NCBI RefSeq assembly: GCF_900111025.1
Contig: NZ_FOFN01000001.1
Coordinates: forward strand, 1,426,001-1,490,000
Direction: 5' to 3'
DNA length: 64,000 bases
Source of the DNA: Hyunsoonleella jejuensis
GTDB taxonomy: Bacteria; Bacteroidota; Bacteroidia; Flavobacteriales; Flavobacteriaceae
Shown piece by piece: positions 18,838 through 27,678 of this stretch; the first letter of the stretch is position 1, and each line of letters starts with the position of its first letter. The notes under the pieces were generated by a model, which saw nothing but the letters and a program-made list of their open reading frames with translations, did no database searches and was not told the DNA's origin. The position numbers and the translations under genes were made by a program.

Positions 18838-19026
18838 ATGACAGCTGTATTTGTTATCGTCGGTTTGCTTGTAGCTTTCAATTTGCTATTACTAAAATTT
18901 AGTTGTAATAGCAGTTCAAAAAGAAGCAGATCTACTATTTCTAAAGTAAACAGATTAAATAACGTTAGAGGTAAAACTACCCAAACTTCTAAAAGGCATC
19001 ACCTAGAATATAGGAAATCATCTTAA
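18838..19026 (+). CDS. Small putative membrane protein
   Basis: 62 residues: one hydrophobic segment (VFVIVGLLVAFNLLLLKF, about 4-21) followed by a strongly basic tail rich in Ser, Lys and Arg. The ATG is 19 bp ahead of the next gene's start region and the ORF is well placed, but no homologue is recognised, so it may be chance. The next gene's GTG start is 18 bp after its stop. Confidence 0.4.
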   Translation: MTAVFVIVGLLVAFNLLLLKFSCNSSSKRSRSTISKVNRLNNVRGKTTQTSKRHHLEYRKSS

Positions 19027-19044
19027 CAATCTTCAATAGTAATA

Positions 19045-20880
19045 GTGAATGTCTTAAGAAACATAAAGGGATTTATATATCTTATTTTAATTAGTAACTC
19101 ATTACTTTATGCTCAAGAAGGTAGCGGGAAGGTTTGTATAGATGCAGAACCACTTTGTGGGTCTAGTCAATTTTCGTACGCTAACACTTCTGGTTTTAAT
19201 TTAGCAGAAACAGGACCAGACTACGGCTGTGTAATCTTGCAGCTTAATCCGTCTTGGTTTTATTTGCAGATTGCTGAGGATGGTGATATTAAGTTGAAAA
19301 TTGAGCAGAGTACCACAAGAGGTGGGTTTCCGGATTTAGATGTAGATTTTATTGTTTATGGACCTTTTAAAGACCCCACTTCAGCTTGCGTGTCAGATTT
19401 AACGACTGCTAAAATAATAGATTGCAGTTATACGATTAATTTTGTGGAAGAGGCAGATATTGCAAATACAAAGGCAGGTGAATACTATCTTTTATTAATT
19501 ACAAACTTTTCAAGAAAACCAGGCTTCATAACTGTTACCCAAACCGCTGGTTCTGCTACAACAAATTGTGTATTGGTTGAAGATCCTATTGTTATAAACC
19601 AACAAGGCTGTCAAGGAACGCCAGAAATACTGAATGCCACGACAGTAGGAGCAACGCTTTACAAATGGTATAAAGACGATGGCACAGGATATTTTATTGA
19701 TATTCCTGAAAATTCTTCTTCGATTTTGGAGGTGGCTACTTCAGGTGTATACAGAGCAGAAGTGCTAAATGCTGCGGGAGTTGTTATAGGAGTATATGAG
19801 TATCATTTAAATATACTTGAGGTTGTAAATTTATCCGTTCCCATAGAGGATATTGTAATCTGCGATTATCAAGATAATAATGATGGTATAGCTGAATTTA
19901 ATCTTCAAACCAAAACAGACGACATTTTAAATGGCTATAATTCTGCCTCATTTGAAGTAACTTATTATAAGAGTAAGGAAGATGCCGTATCTGGAACCGC
20001 AACCCCATTGCCAACGTTATATACCAATACCCAACAACGAGATTCGCTTTTTGTACGCGTAGAAAATATTTTGGGTTCTTCACCTCAGTGTTTTACAGTA
20101 GGAAAATTTGATATTCAAGTAGACCTATTACCCGAAACAATATTAAGTGATACCTACATTCTATGCGTAAACACAAATGGTACGGAAGAGATTCTTACAC
20201 CTCCAGTTATAGATACTCAGCTATCTGAAATGGAATACATTTTTGTATGGCGTTTCAACGGAACGTTGCTGTCTTCTGAAACTAATAGCTTCATTTTCCC
20301 CAGAGATGAAGGGGATTATGAGGTAGAATTTATTAATGTAGCTACTGGATGTAAAAATTTTGCAGCAACTTATGTTCAAATAAGCGAGCCGCCACAAATC
20401 TCTGCTCATGTAATTACCCAAGCATTTGTAGAGACCAATAGTATAGAGGTAAGTGCTGCAGCAATTGGTACTCAAGATTTCGAATACCGTTTGGACAATG
20501 GGTCATGGCAATCTTATAATATTTTTGAAAATGTGTCCATCGGCGAGCATAATATTACGGTAAAAAATTTATCGGGTTGCGGTTATTCGTCGATTAAAAC
20601 ATTCGTGATGGATTATCCATCATATTTTACCCCAAATGGAGATGGAACTAATGATACATGGCATGTTTTTGGATTACATAGTCAACCCGAAGCAAAGGTT
20701 ACTATTTTTGATAGGTACGGGAAACTCATAAAACAATTAAGTGCAACTTCTCGAGGGTGGGACGGTAACTTTAATGGGAAATCCTTACCTGGTGATGATT
20801 ATTGGTTTATAATAGAATATGTTGAACCTCTAGATAATCAACTAAAAACGTTCAAATCTCATTTTAGTTTGGTGAGATAA
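19045..20880 (+). CDS. Large surface protein with T9SS type B (gliding-motility-type) C-terminal domain
   Basis: 611 residues from a GTG start that opens a signal peptide ending LLYAQ. The body consists of beta-rich modules: a first domain with paired cysteines (about 30-180), then Ig/PKD-like segments. The last ~85 residues (YFTPNGDGTNDTWHVFGL, VTIFDRYGKLI, GWDGNFNGKSLPGDDYWF) are the CHU_C/gliding-motility-associated C-terminal domain used as a T9SS type B signal. Such proteins are exported to the cell surface as adhesins or structural components. Ligand unknown. Confidence 0.88.
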   Translation: MNVLRNIKGFIYLILISNSLLYAQEGSGKVCIDAEPLCGSSQFSYANTSGFNLAETGPDYGCVILQLNPSWFYLQIAEDGDIKLKIEQSTTRGGFPDLDVDFIVYGPFKDPTSACVSDLTTAKIIDCSYTINFVEEADIANTKAGEYYLLLITNFSRKPGFITVTQTAGSATTNCVLVEDPIVINQQGCQGTPEILNATTVGATLYKWYKDDGTGYFIDIPENSSSILEVATSGVYRAEVLNAAGVVIGVYEYHLNILEVVNLSVPIEDIVICDYQDNNDGIAEFNLQTKTDDILNGYNSASFEVTYYKSKEDAVSGTATPLPTLYTNTQQRDSLFVRVENILGSSPQCFTVGKFDIQVDLLPETILSDTYILCVNTNGTEEILTPPVIDTQLSEMEYIFVWRFNGTLLSSETNSFIFPRDEGDYEVEFINVATGCKNFAATYVQISEPPQISAHVITQAFVETNSIEVSAAAIGTQDFEYRLDNGSWQSYNIFENVSIGEHNITVKNLSGCGYSSIKTFVMDYPSYFTPNGDGTNDTWHVFGLHSQPEAKVTIFDRYGKLIKQLSATSRGWDGNFNGKSLPGDDYWFIIEYVEPLDNQLKTFKSHFSLVR

Positions 20881-20905
20881 TATTGCAGAAACATAGCAAA
20901 CCATA

Positions 20906-21742
20906 TTACTTAACTTTCTTTTGAAGCTTAGTAGTATCTGCCATACTATTAATAGTAATTTTAGGATTTTGGTATAGGTAAATAGCACTAGTGCCCGTAG
21001 CATCAATAGTAACATCCTTTACTACCTCTAAATAAGCATTGCTAGAAATATTACATTCTACTTTGCAACTATTTATAGTAAAGTTATCACCTTTAAATAC
21101 GGTGTTATTATCCAGTTCTATATCTGCAGTATCACAATTGCCTTCAATTACTGCATTGGTCCTTTCATAAAGGCCTACTGAAACTTTAGGGGCGTTAATT
21201 AAAGCTTCTAGTTTGCCCGTGCCTTTCATGTTTATATGACACGTATCAGAAGTGATATTTAGTTGCGCCCTGGCTTTATCTGCACTTTCAAAACTAAAAT
21301 CACCTGTTTGAATAGTTAAGCTAATTTTTGATGAACCGCTAGTCTTTAATGTAAGATTGCTTAAATTTAAAGGTGTTAATCCAATAATTTCGGTATCATC
21401 GGTAGCTTTAATATGTTTGAGGAAATCGTTGTAACTTACTTTAATATTCATACGTTTTTTAGAAGTAATTCTGTTTAGTTTTTTAAAGTAAAGTACACTG
21501 TCTTTCACCGAAAAATTTATTACTTCATGTAAGTTTTCATCAGTTTCAATTTCTACTGAAGGTATTTTGTTATAAATCAATTCGATTTCAAAATCTTCAT
21601 CTAGACTTATAGTATGAAAAGAACTGATTTCAGTATTTATAATGGAAACCAATCTATTTCCTTTTATCTTTTCGGGGCTTTGTGCGAAGACGAGATTGCA
21701 GCTTACAACTAATATCAAATTATATATCCAGTATTTCATCAT
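20906..21742 (-). CDS. Head-GIN domain protein (DUF2807-like), exported
   Basis: 278 residues, signal peptide ending VFAQ. The chain is a parallel beta-helix-like series of short strands (VEIETDENLHEVINFSVKDSV early, then LTLKTSGSSKISL, FEGDNFTINS-type turns), the pattern of the putative auto-transporter adhesin head-GIN family. A second Met three bases in (21739) is an equally good start. It is convergent with the T9SS surface protein (26 bp between stops) and divergent from the yceI-porin unit. Role in the cell envelope is inferred, not known. Confidence 0.75.
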   Translation of the reverse strand: MMKYWIYNLILVVSCNLVFAQSPEKIKGNRLVSIINTEISSFHTISLDEDFEIELIYNKIPSVEIETDENLHEVINFSVKDSVLYFKKLNRITSKKRMNIKVSYNDFLKHIKATDDTEIIGLTPLNLSNLTLKTSGSSKISLTIQTGDFSFESADKARAQLNITSDTCHINMKGTGKLEALINAPKVSVGLYERTNAVIEGNCDTADIELDNNTVFKGDNFTINSCKVECNISSNAYLEVVKDVTIDATGTSAIYLYQNPKITINSMADTTKLQKKVK

Positions 21743-21870
21743 TTAGCGTTTTTTATAGTTATGTTTTTCTAGATTTTTTTTGTTACTATCAACCAAAGAT
21801 TAGTTTTAAATTTAGTTATTTAGCAATAAAACTTTCTTTTTGAATATGCTTTTTATTGAATTCTTATTTT

Positions 21871-21890
21871 AATATGACAATTATCATATT
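21871..21890. promoter_or_regulatory. CRP/FNR-like palindrome upstream of yceI-porin
   Basis: AATATGA, six-base spacer CAATTA, TCATATT: a perfect 7-bp inverted repeat with the N6 spacing of CRP/FNR-family sites. Its centre (21880.5) is 36.5 bp upstream of the last base of a candidate -7 element, GACCTTTG at 21910-21917, which places it near -41 as for class II activation. An almost equal arrangement stands before the other porin gene (44200-44215). Confidence 0.55.
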
Positions 21891-21909
21891 ATTCTCAATC
21901 ATCTACCAC

Positions 21910-21917
21910 GACCTTTG
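21910..21917 (+). promoter_or_regulatory. Candidate -7 element for yceI-porin
   Basis: GACCTTTG matches TAnnTTTG at seven of eight informative positions less the first T. It is 28 bp before the yceI ATG and correctly spaced from the palindrome at 21871-21890. Confidence 0.4.
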
Positions 21918-21944
21918 TACAAGAATACTAAAATAGTATATGCA

Positions 21945-22538
21945 ATGAACTTACGAAAAAAAATAAATACTAGGGTATCATGCTTAATTATATTTTTTGC
22001 GCTTACAATTAATTTCTTACAAGCTCAAGACTATAATTTAAGCTTAAATGAGTCTTCTTTAAAGATTTATGGTACATCTAGTTTGCACGATTGGGAAGAG
22101 GTAGCAGAGTCTTATTCTGGGTTTATTTCTTTTAAGGATTTTGGTACGGGTGAAATAAATAAATTAAGTGTAGAAATACTAGCCGAATCCCTAAAAAGCG
22201 GAAAAAAAGCTATGGATAAAAACACTTATAAGGCTTTAAATACAGATAAGTTTAAAAAAATAATGTTTAGTGTTACAAAGATTAAAAGTGTAACTCCAAC
22301 GGGAAATAATACCTATAAAGTAGAGAGTAATGGTAAGATGACAATTTCTGGGCAAACCAATGATATTACTTTAAGTTTTGTAATGCAGGTAAACCAATCT
22401 GCGGTAAAAATAGAAGGCTCTAAAACAATAAAGATGACAGATTTTGGGATTGAACCGCCAAAAGCGCTTTTCGGTACCATAACTACAGGAGATGAAATTA
22501 CAATTAAATTTTCAACAAAATTCACACAACCAAATTAA
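21945..22538 (+). CDS. YceI-family lipid-binding-like periplasmic protein
   Basis: 197 residues from the ATG at 21945; an upstream in-frame TTG at 21915 lies in the promoter region and is not a likely start. Signal peptide ending LQAQ, then the YceI lipocalin-like barrel: LKIYGTSSLHDW, a central region with MDKNTYKALNTDKFKKIMFSV, and the end segment FGIEPPKALFGTITTGDEITI. Family members bind polyisoprenoid-type lipids. It is followed 24 bp later by a porin gene and then by a second yceI gene, making a three-gene unit. Confidence 0.85.
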   Translation: MNLRKKINTRVSCLIIFFALTINFLQAQDYNLSLNESSLKIYGTSSLHDWEEVAESYSGFISFKDFGTGEINKLSVEILAESLKSGKKAMDKNTYKALNTDKFKKIMFSVTKIKSVTPTGNNTYKVESNGKMTISGQTNDITLSFVMQVNQSAVKIEGSKTIKMTDFGIEPPKALFGTITTGDEITIKFSTKFTQPN

Positions 22539-22562
22539 TAAACAATTAAAAAATCAGAAATT

Positions 22563-23828
22563 ATGAAAACAATAATTAAAAACACCTTACTGGTATTATT
22601 TTTTGTGAGTAGTTTTAGTTTTTACGCACAAAACAGAAGCTTAGATAATTTTAGGCAGCCTGATAAAGACGGAATAAATGTTTTTGAGGCTCCTAAAGAT
22701 ACGGTATCAACATTTAATGGAGTAAAGGTTAGAGTAGGAGGGTCTTCAACACTGCAATTACAAGCCTTAGATCATGAAAATTCAGGAGCAGTTCCATTAA
22801 AAGAAATTGGAACTAATTTTAACCTGGCAACAGCTAATTTAGATTTAGATGTGGCTTTAGCTGATGGAGTTAGAATGCATTTAAGAACGTACTTGTCTTC
22901 TCGTCACCATCCAGAACCTTACGTAAAAGGTGGATATTTTCAAATTGATAAGTTAGATTTTATTAGCGAGGGTCTTTTAGAAGATTTTATGAAACATGCG
23001 ACTCTTAAAATAGGTCATATGGAAAATAATTATGGTGATGCTCATTTTAGAAGATCAGATAACTCTCAAGCTATTTATAATCCATTTGTAGGAAACCTAA
23101 TAATGGATGGCTTTACTACCGAAGTAGGTGCAGAGCTTTATTATAGATGTGATAGTGGTTTCTTAGGAATGGTTGGCTTTACAAACGGTAAGCTTAACCA
23201 AGGCGTGGATAATCCAGATACTGGAGGCGCTTCTTTCTTAGCCAAATTAGGTTACGACAAGCAATTTAATGATGATTTTAGATTTAGGCTTACAGGATCA
23301 CTTTATAACACAGGAGCAGTAAGAACATCTTACTTGTACAGTGCCGATAGAGCAGGTTCTAGATATTATCTGGTTTTAGAGGATGTAGATGCGACGGCAA
23401 AAGGAAACTTCAGATCAGGTCGTTATAACCCTAATATGAGAAATGAAATTACTGCTATTATGTTTAATCCTTTCCTAAAATATAAAGGTTTAGAGTTTTT
23501 TGGAACTATTGAATCTACAAAAGGTAAGGCTAATGCTGAAACAGAAGAAAGAACGGCTAAACAGTTTGCAGGAGAATTAATTTATAGATTTGGTAATAAC
23601 GAAAACTTTTACTTGGGTACACGTTATAATAAGGTAGATGCAGAAGATGCTAACGAAGGGGATATTGAAATAACTAGATTCCAATTGGGTGCTGGTTGGT
23701 TTATGACTAAAAATGTTTTAATGAAATTGGAATATGTTTCTCAAAAGCATGATGGCTATGGCACTGGCAGTATATTTAACGAAGGTAAATTTAATGGATT
23801 AATGGCAGAAGCTGTTATAAGTTTCTAA
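22563..23828 (+). CDS. Outer-membrane porin-like beta-barrel protein
   Basis: 421 residues: signal peptide ending FYAQ, then alternating amphipathic strands through to a terminal Phe (AVISF), as required for BAM recognition. It has the features of the phosphate-selective-porin-like/OprO-P-like families of Bacteroidota, with conserved AHFRRSDN and GTIESTKGK. No catalytic signature. It is sandwiched between two yceI genes, suggesting that the three proteins serve one envelope function; substrate unknown. Confidence 0.8.
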   Translation: MKTIIKNTLLVLFFVSSFSFYAQNRSLDNFRQPDKDGINVFEAPKDTVSTFNGVKVRVGGSSTLQLQALDHENSGAVPLKEIGTNFNLATANLDLDVALADGVRMHLRTYLSSRHHPEPYVKGGYFQIDKLDFISEGLLEDFMKHATLKIGHMENNYGDAHFRRSDNSQAIYNPFVGNLIMDGFTTEVGAELYYRCDSGFLGMVGFTNGKLNQGVDNPDTGGASFLAKLGYDKQFNDDFRFRLTGSLYNTGAVRTSYLYSADRAGSRYYLVLEDVDATAKGNFRSGRYNPNMRNEITAIMFNPFLKYKGLEFFGTIESTKGKANAETEERTAKQFAGELIYRFGNNENFYLGTRYNKVDAEDANEGDIEITRFQLGAGWFMTKNVLMKLEYVSQKHDGYGTGSIFNEGKFNGLMAEAVISF

Positions 23829-23854
23829 AATATAATCTATTATAATAAGCATCG

Positions 23855-23914
23855 GTCTTAGTATTATTCAGCTTTTAATTTATTTTATAAATTTATAACT
23901 TGTAATACTAAGAC
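23855..23914. repeat. 12-bp perfect inverted repeat between porin and second yceI
   Basis: GTCTTAGTATTA (23855-23866) is the exact reverse complement of TAATACTAAGAC (23903-23914), with a 36-base AT-rich loop; outside it AAGC and GCTT can extend the stem. No T-run follows, so it is not a typical terminator. It fills the intercistronic gap and could be an mRNA processing or stabilising hairpin. Confidence 0.75.
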
Positions 23915-23942
23915 TTGCTTATTTAATCTAACGGCGATTGTA

Positions 23943-24527
23943 ATGAAACGGGTTTTATTGTTTTTTATAATATTAATTTTTTTCGGGTTTACCTATGCAG
24001 AATATGCTAACAATACTTTCGTTCTTATTAAACCAGAAAGCAAATTAGTTATTCACGGAAAAACTAATGTCAACAAGTTTAATTGCGCATATAATGTTTT
24101 AACCCTCCAAGACCCTATTCCTGTTTATTTTGAGTTGAAAGGTAATAGGATGGTTTTTAAAAAAACTCAACTCGTTTTAAACAACTCTTGTTTTAGTTGT
24201 GGCAACAAGGTCATGAATAAGGATTTTCTCAAGTTGCTTAATTCTGAAACTTATCCTAATATTATTATTACATTAAACGAAGTTGAAAGCTACGCAGAAA
24301 ACGATAATATCATACAGGCAAATGTAGATATAGAAATTGCAGGCGTGGTTAACTCATACACATTTCCAATGCAAGTAAATATGTATGATACCATGCAGAT
24401 AAGTGGAATTTTAGACGTTAACATATGCGATTTCAATATGAAGCCACCAAAGAAAGCGCTAGGACTTGTTGTGGTTAATGAGATAATTCAAATTGACTTT
24501 GCGCTGCAAATAAAAAATCAGTCTTAA
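23943..24527 (+). CDS. YceI-family protein, second copy
   Basis: 194 residues, signal peptide ending TYAE. Divergent YceI fold: LVIHGKTNVNKFNC at about 38-51, NKDFLKLLNSETYPNI in the middle and CDFNMKPPKKALGLVVVNEIIQI at the end. Unlike the first copy it carries several cysteines (C51, a C-F-S-C pair near 82-85 and one in the last strand), which may form disulfides or bind a ligand. Ends just before a bidirectional terminator. Confidence 0.8.
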   Translation: MKRVLLFFIILIFFGFTYAEYANNTFVLIKPESKLVIHGKTNVNKFNCAYNVLTLQDPIPVYFELKGNRMVFKKTQLVLNNSCFSCGNKVMNKDFLKLLNSETYPNIIITLNEVESYAENDNIIQANVDIEIAGVVNSYTFPMQVNMYDTMQISGILDVNICDFNMKPPKKALGLVVVNEIIQIDFALQIKNQS

Positions 24528-24542
24528 ATAAAAACTCATTAA

Positions 24543-24575
24543 AAAAACCCGTTAAAATAGTTTTAACAGGTTTTT
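24543..24575. terminator. Bidirectional terminator between convergent genes
   Basis: AAAAACCCGTTAAAA pairs with TTTTAACAGGTTTTT with one C-A mismatch; A-run on one side and T-run on the other serve both the yceI gene (plus) and the GIN lipoprotein gene (minus). Confidence 0.85.
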
Positions 24576-24605
24576 ACTTGGTTGTAGTTTATTTAGTTGC
24601 TATAG

Positions 24606-25331
24606 TTATCGTTTATTAATACTTCCGCCAGAACTTTTGTCGGTATCCAACATTTCTGGGTTGCCGTAATATTTTACACTAGCACCGCTAGAAGCTTTCG
24701 CTATAAGCGCTTTAGACGTGTTTACAGTTAAGTTGGCACCACTAGACGCCGATACTTCAGATGATTTTGCTTTTAAGTCTCCCGCTTTTATAGTACTGCC
24801 ACTGCTTGCATCTGCACTTAAGCTTAGGGCTTCCCCGGAAACCTTCAAGCTACTGCCGCTAGAGGAATCGCAAGTTAAATTATTTGCTTCCACTTTTACT
24901 TTCATGTTGCTGCCACTACTGGATTTTAATTCTAAATTATCAGCAGTAATCGTGTTGGTAGAATGTACACTACTACCACTCGTTGACGTAATGTCAGCAA
25001 TAGATTTAAAGTTTACATTTACTTTTTTAGAAGAAGCTTTACCAATTTGTTCTTTGCAATGAATTTTAAGGACACCGTCTTTAATTTCGGTTAAAATAAG
25101 TTCCTGTAAATTTTCATCTGCTTCAACTGTAATACTTTCGCTGTTTCCCTGGGTTAAATATACGCTTAGTCCTTCAGAAGCTTTTATTTTTGAAAATGAT
25201 TCGTTTACGGCTCTAGTTTCCATTACTACATTACCATTGCCTTTTACGCCAGTACCCCAATTCATATTGATGCAGGAGAACATAAGTAAACTTAAAATGG
25301 AGGTGACGATGATTCTGATTAATGTTGTCAT
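24606..25331 (-). CDS. Head-GIN domain lipoprotein with SSGS repeats
   Basis: 241 residues; lipobox MFSC (Cys20). After a short start (GNGNVVMETRAV, LTQGNSESITVEADENL) the chain consists of about seven strand-turn units of 15-20 residues, each with a turn of the type SSSGS or ASSGS, as expected for a right-handed beta-helix of the DUF2807 family. It is 118 bp downstream of the pspC gene on the same strand and may share its transcript. Anchored in a membrane; the surface role is inferred. Confidence 0.82.
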   Translation of the reverse strand: MTTLIRIIVTSILSLLMFSCINMNWGTGVKGNGNVVMETRAVNESFSKIKASEGLSVYLTQGNSESITVEADENLQELILTEIKDGVLKIHCKEQIGKASSKKVNVNFKSIADITSTSGSSVHSTNTITADNLELKSSSGSNMKVKVEANNLTCDSSSGSSLKVSGEALSLSADASSGSTIKAGDLKAKSSEVSASSGANLTVNTSKALIAKASSGASVKYYGNPEMLDTDKSSGGSINKR

Positions 25332-25449
25332 GATGTTTTGTTTTTAAAGTGATTGATGATTAGTAATTTATTTATATTTCAAATATCTTTTTTATTCTAT
25401 TGTTTATAAAGAATTGATTTCCGAATTGTTATTTTTTAATGATGAATTG

Positions 25450-27252
25450 TTAATTATCAGATTTAATATCAATGCCACTGCGATCAATGTTTACTTTTAC
25501 GTCGTCTGATTCTACCTTTATACCATTACTGTTTATTTTTACTTTATCGTTTCCGTCTTCAATTTCAATACCGTCTCCGTTAATTTTAACGCCTTCGGCA
25601 TTAACGTTCACTTCAAAAGTATCGTTATTACAATCCAAACATTTGGTGTCGTTATGTAAAATTTTTAAATAATGCTCTTCCTGGCCATTGTCCAATATGT
25701 CATCGTAATACGATGTGTTTCTATGAAAAGAATACGTATTGTCATCAGCATACAGAACAGATCCTTCGGGTAAATATAAAATCAACTCTACTTCTTGGTC
25801 ACGATACTTGTTCTCAAAATCAGTGGTTAAGTATGCATCCAGCAGCAGTTCGTTATTGTTAAAAGCGTAACCGTAATTAATTGCTTCAGCCCGTTTTTTA
25901 GCTACAGAATAGCTACTGCCTTCAGCCTTTTTTTCTATACTTAAAGCTGCTAAAGAATCCTTTGTAGAGCGTACAATTAATCTGATATCAGACGAATAGA
26001 TTATTTTTTCGTCGTTTTCATCAGGTACAATTTTAAAACCATTAGAGTCTCTGTATAAATACCCGCGCTTATTTCTATAATAATTGTCATTACCAACCAT
26101 TTTCACGAAAACGGTGTCTTTGGCGGTAATATGTATTTGCTCTTTTTGTACAACATTTGCCTCAAAAGCATGTTCACTTGCTTGTTTAATTCCCAATACT
26201 ATAAGGCCAATTACCGCGATAAGCCATAATCCAAACAGCGAGAATTTTGCAACATTACCAATAGATTTCAAATTGTTTACCAAAATTTTCAATCCTAAAT
26301 ACGCTAGGAAGAAAAACGGTACACCAACGGCAAAAAGTACCAACAGCGATACTAGCCATATTGGCGTATTTGCTGCGTTAGCCGCATCTACTATATCAAA
26401 ACCTGGTACATTTACGGCATCTGAAATTCCAACAGTAAATAGCGATATTATGAGTGCAATAACAGTAACCGAACCAACAAACATTAAAATAGCACCTATA
26501 AATTTGGCAAATATTTTAAAGAAGAACATGATGACATCTCCTAGTGTTTCAAAAAATGTCCTAGAAGAGGATTTAATGGAGTTTGCTCCTTTTTTCACGT
26601 CTACTTTTTTTGCAGCATTAGAAACAGAATCCGATACATTTTTGGCGACATCACCTACAGTTTCAGTTACCGTATCAAACCCGTCTTTTATTTTTTTTTC
26701 AATGTTACTAATGTTAACAGGCTCTCCCGTCATCATTATTTTTTCGGCTGTCGTTTTGGCTTCAGGTACTAAAATCCAAAGCAAAATATAAAGCAACACA
26801 CCAGTACCAGCACCAGCTAATAAAAGAATCCAAGCTAAGCGAATCCAAATTACATCCACACCAAAATAGTGCGCTAAACCAGCTGATACACCACCCACGT
26901 AGGAGTTGTCCGTATCTCTGTAAAGTTTTTTGGTAGGTGCCGATTTTCTATAATACGACTGTTGAGGTTCGTCCTCAAAGATCTCGTCATCTACCAGATA
27001 ATCTTCAGGTTGTCCCATAATGGTAATCACCTCGTCTACTTCGGCAATTCGTATCACTTGTTTATCGTTTTGCACACGCTCATTAAAGAGTTCAGCTATA
27101 CGTGCCTCTATATCGGCAATAATTTCAGATCGACCTTGAGAGTCTGTAAATGAACGTTTTATAGCCTCAAGATAGCGTTGTAATTTTAGGTACGCATCCT
27201 CATCAATATGAAAAAAGATACCTGCTAAATTTATGTTGACTGTTTTATTCAT
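25450..27252 (-). CDS. PspC-domain membrane protein with repetitive C-terminal tail
   Basis: 600 residues. A conserved N-terminal region (VNINLAGIFFHIDEDAY, RIAELF) precedes the PspC domain (about 108-165, KKLYRDTDNSYVGGVSAGLA then LAWILLLAGAGTG). Three further hydrophobic stretches lie at about 235-280, 300-330 and 340-365, followed by a soluble part. The last ~50 residues repeat a V-K-[IV]-N / G-I-x-[IV] strand pattern four times, like a small beta-solenoid. Its start overlaps the padR stop by ATGA, so both are co-translated. PspC proteins act in envelope stress responses. Confidence 0.88.
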   Translation of the reverse strand: MNKTVNINLAGIFFHIDEDAYLKLQRYLEAIKRSFTDSQGRSEIIADIEARIAELFNERVQNDKQVIRIAEVDEVITIMGQPEDYLVDDEIFEDEPQQSYYRKSAPTKKLYRDTDNSYVGGVSAGLAHYFGVDVIWIRLAWILLLAGAGTGVLLYILLWILVPEAKTTAEKIMMTGEPVNISNIEKKIKDGFDTVTETVGDVAKNVSDSVSNAAKKVDVKKGANSIKSSSRTFFETLGDVIMFFFKIFAKFIGAILMFVGSVTVIALIISLFTVGISDAVNVPGFDIVDAANAANTPIWLVSLLVLFAVGVPFFFLAYLGLKILVNNLKSIGNVAKFSLFGLWLIAVIGLIVLGIKQASEHAFEANVVQKEQIHITAKDTVFVKMVGNDNYYRNKRGYLYRDSNGFKIVPDENDEKIIYSSDIRLIVRSTKDSLAALSIEKKAEGSSYSVAKKRAEAINYGYAFNNNELLLDAYLTTDFENKYRDQEVELILYLPEGSVLYADDNTYSFHRNTSYYDDILDNGQEEHYLKILHNDTKCLDCNNDTFEVNVNAEGVKINGDGIEIEDGNDKVKINSNGIKVESDDVKVNIDRSGIDIKSDN

Positions 27253-27590
27253 TTCTTTGTTGTTTTTTGGCTTGTTACAATGTTTACTGCGTTACGTAAT
27301 TCGTTCCAAGTAGTATCTAATTCCTTCAAAAATAATTTACCAGTTTCGGTTAAACCATAATACTTTCTTGGTGGTCCAGAGGTACTTTCTTCCCATCTGT
27401 AATTTAAGAGTCCTGCGTTTTTAAGTCGCGTTAGTAAAGGGTAAATAGTACCCTCAACTACTAGCAACTTTGCGTCTTTTAGCGTTTGTAAAATTTCTGC
27501 AACGTATGCATCGTCGTCCTTTAAGACCGATAGTATGCAGAACTCCAAAACGCCTTTACGCATTTGTGCTTTTGTGTTTTCTATCTTCAT
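27249..27590 (-). CDS. PadR-family transcriptional regulator
   Basis: 113 residues: a winged-helix DNA-binding domain (RKGVLEFCILSVL, LVVEGTIYPLLTRLKNAGLL) with the PadR wing SGPPRKYYGLTETG, and a short C-terminal dimerisation helix. Members are usually repressors that act on their own operon. It overlaps the pspC gene by 4 bp; a (TTGA)6 microsatellite sits 38 bp upstream of the start, in the likely promoter region. Confidence 0.92.
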   Translation of the reverse strand: MKIENTKAQMRKGVLEFCILSVLKDDDAYVAEILQTLKDAKLLVVEGTIYPLLTRLKNAGLLNYRWEESTSGPPRKYYGLTETGKLFLKELDTTWNELRNAVNIVTSQKTTKK

Positions 27591-27627
27591 AGTGTCATTC
27601 CTTTAATGTTGTAAAACTGTTCATTTT

Positions 27628-27651
27628 TTGATTGATTGATTGATTGATTGA
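27628..27651. repeat. (TTGA)6 tetranucleotide microsatellite
   Basis: Six perfect copies of TTGA on the plus strand, i.e. TCAA on the coding strand of padR, 38 bp before its start codon. Preceded by a T6 run. Confidence 0.95.
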
Positions 27652-27678
27652 TGAAATTTCTTATAATAATGTTATTAT

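Noticed and set aside
24718-25062. 114-codon plus-strand ORF opposite the GIN lipoprotein
   Set aside because: Its LLPL-type repeats are simply the reverse reading of the SSGS repeats.
26084-26791. 235-codon plus-strand ORF opposite the pspC gene
   Set aside because: Rich in Ser, Thr and Ile as expected from the reverse complement of the real gene; the minus strand carries clear PspC features.
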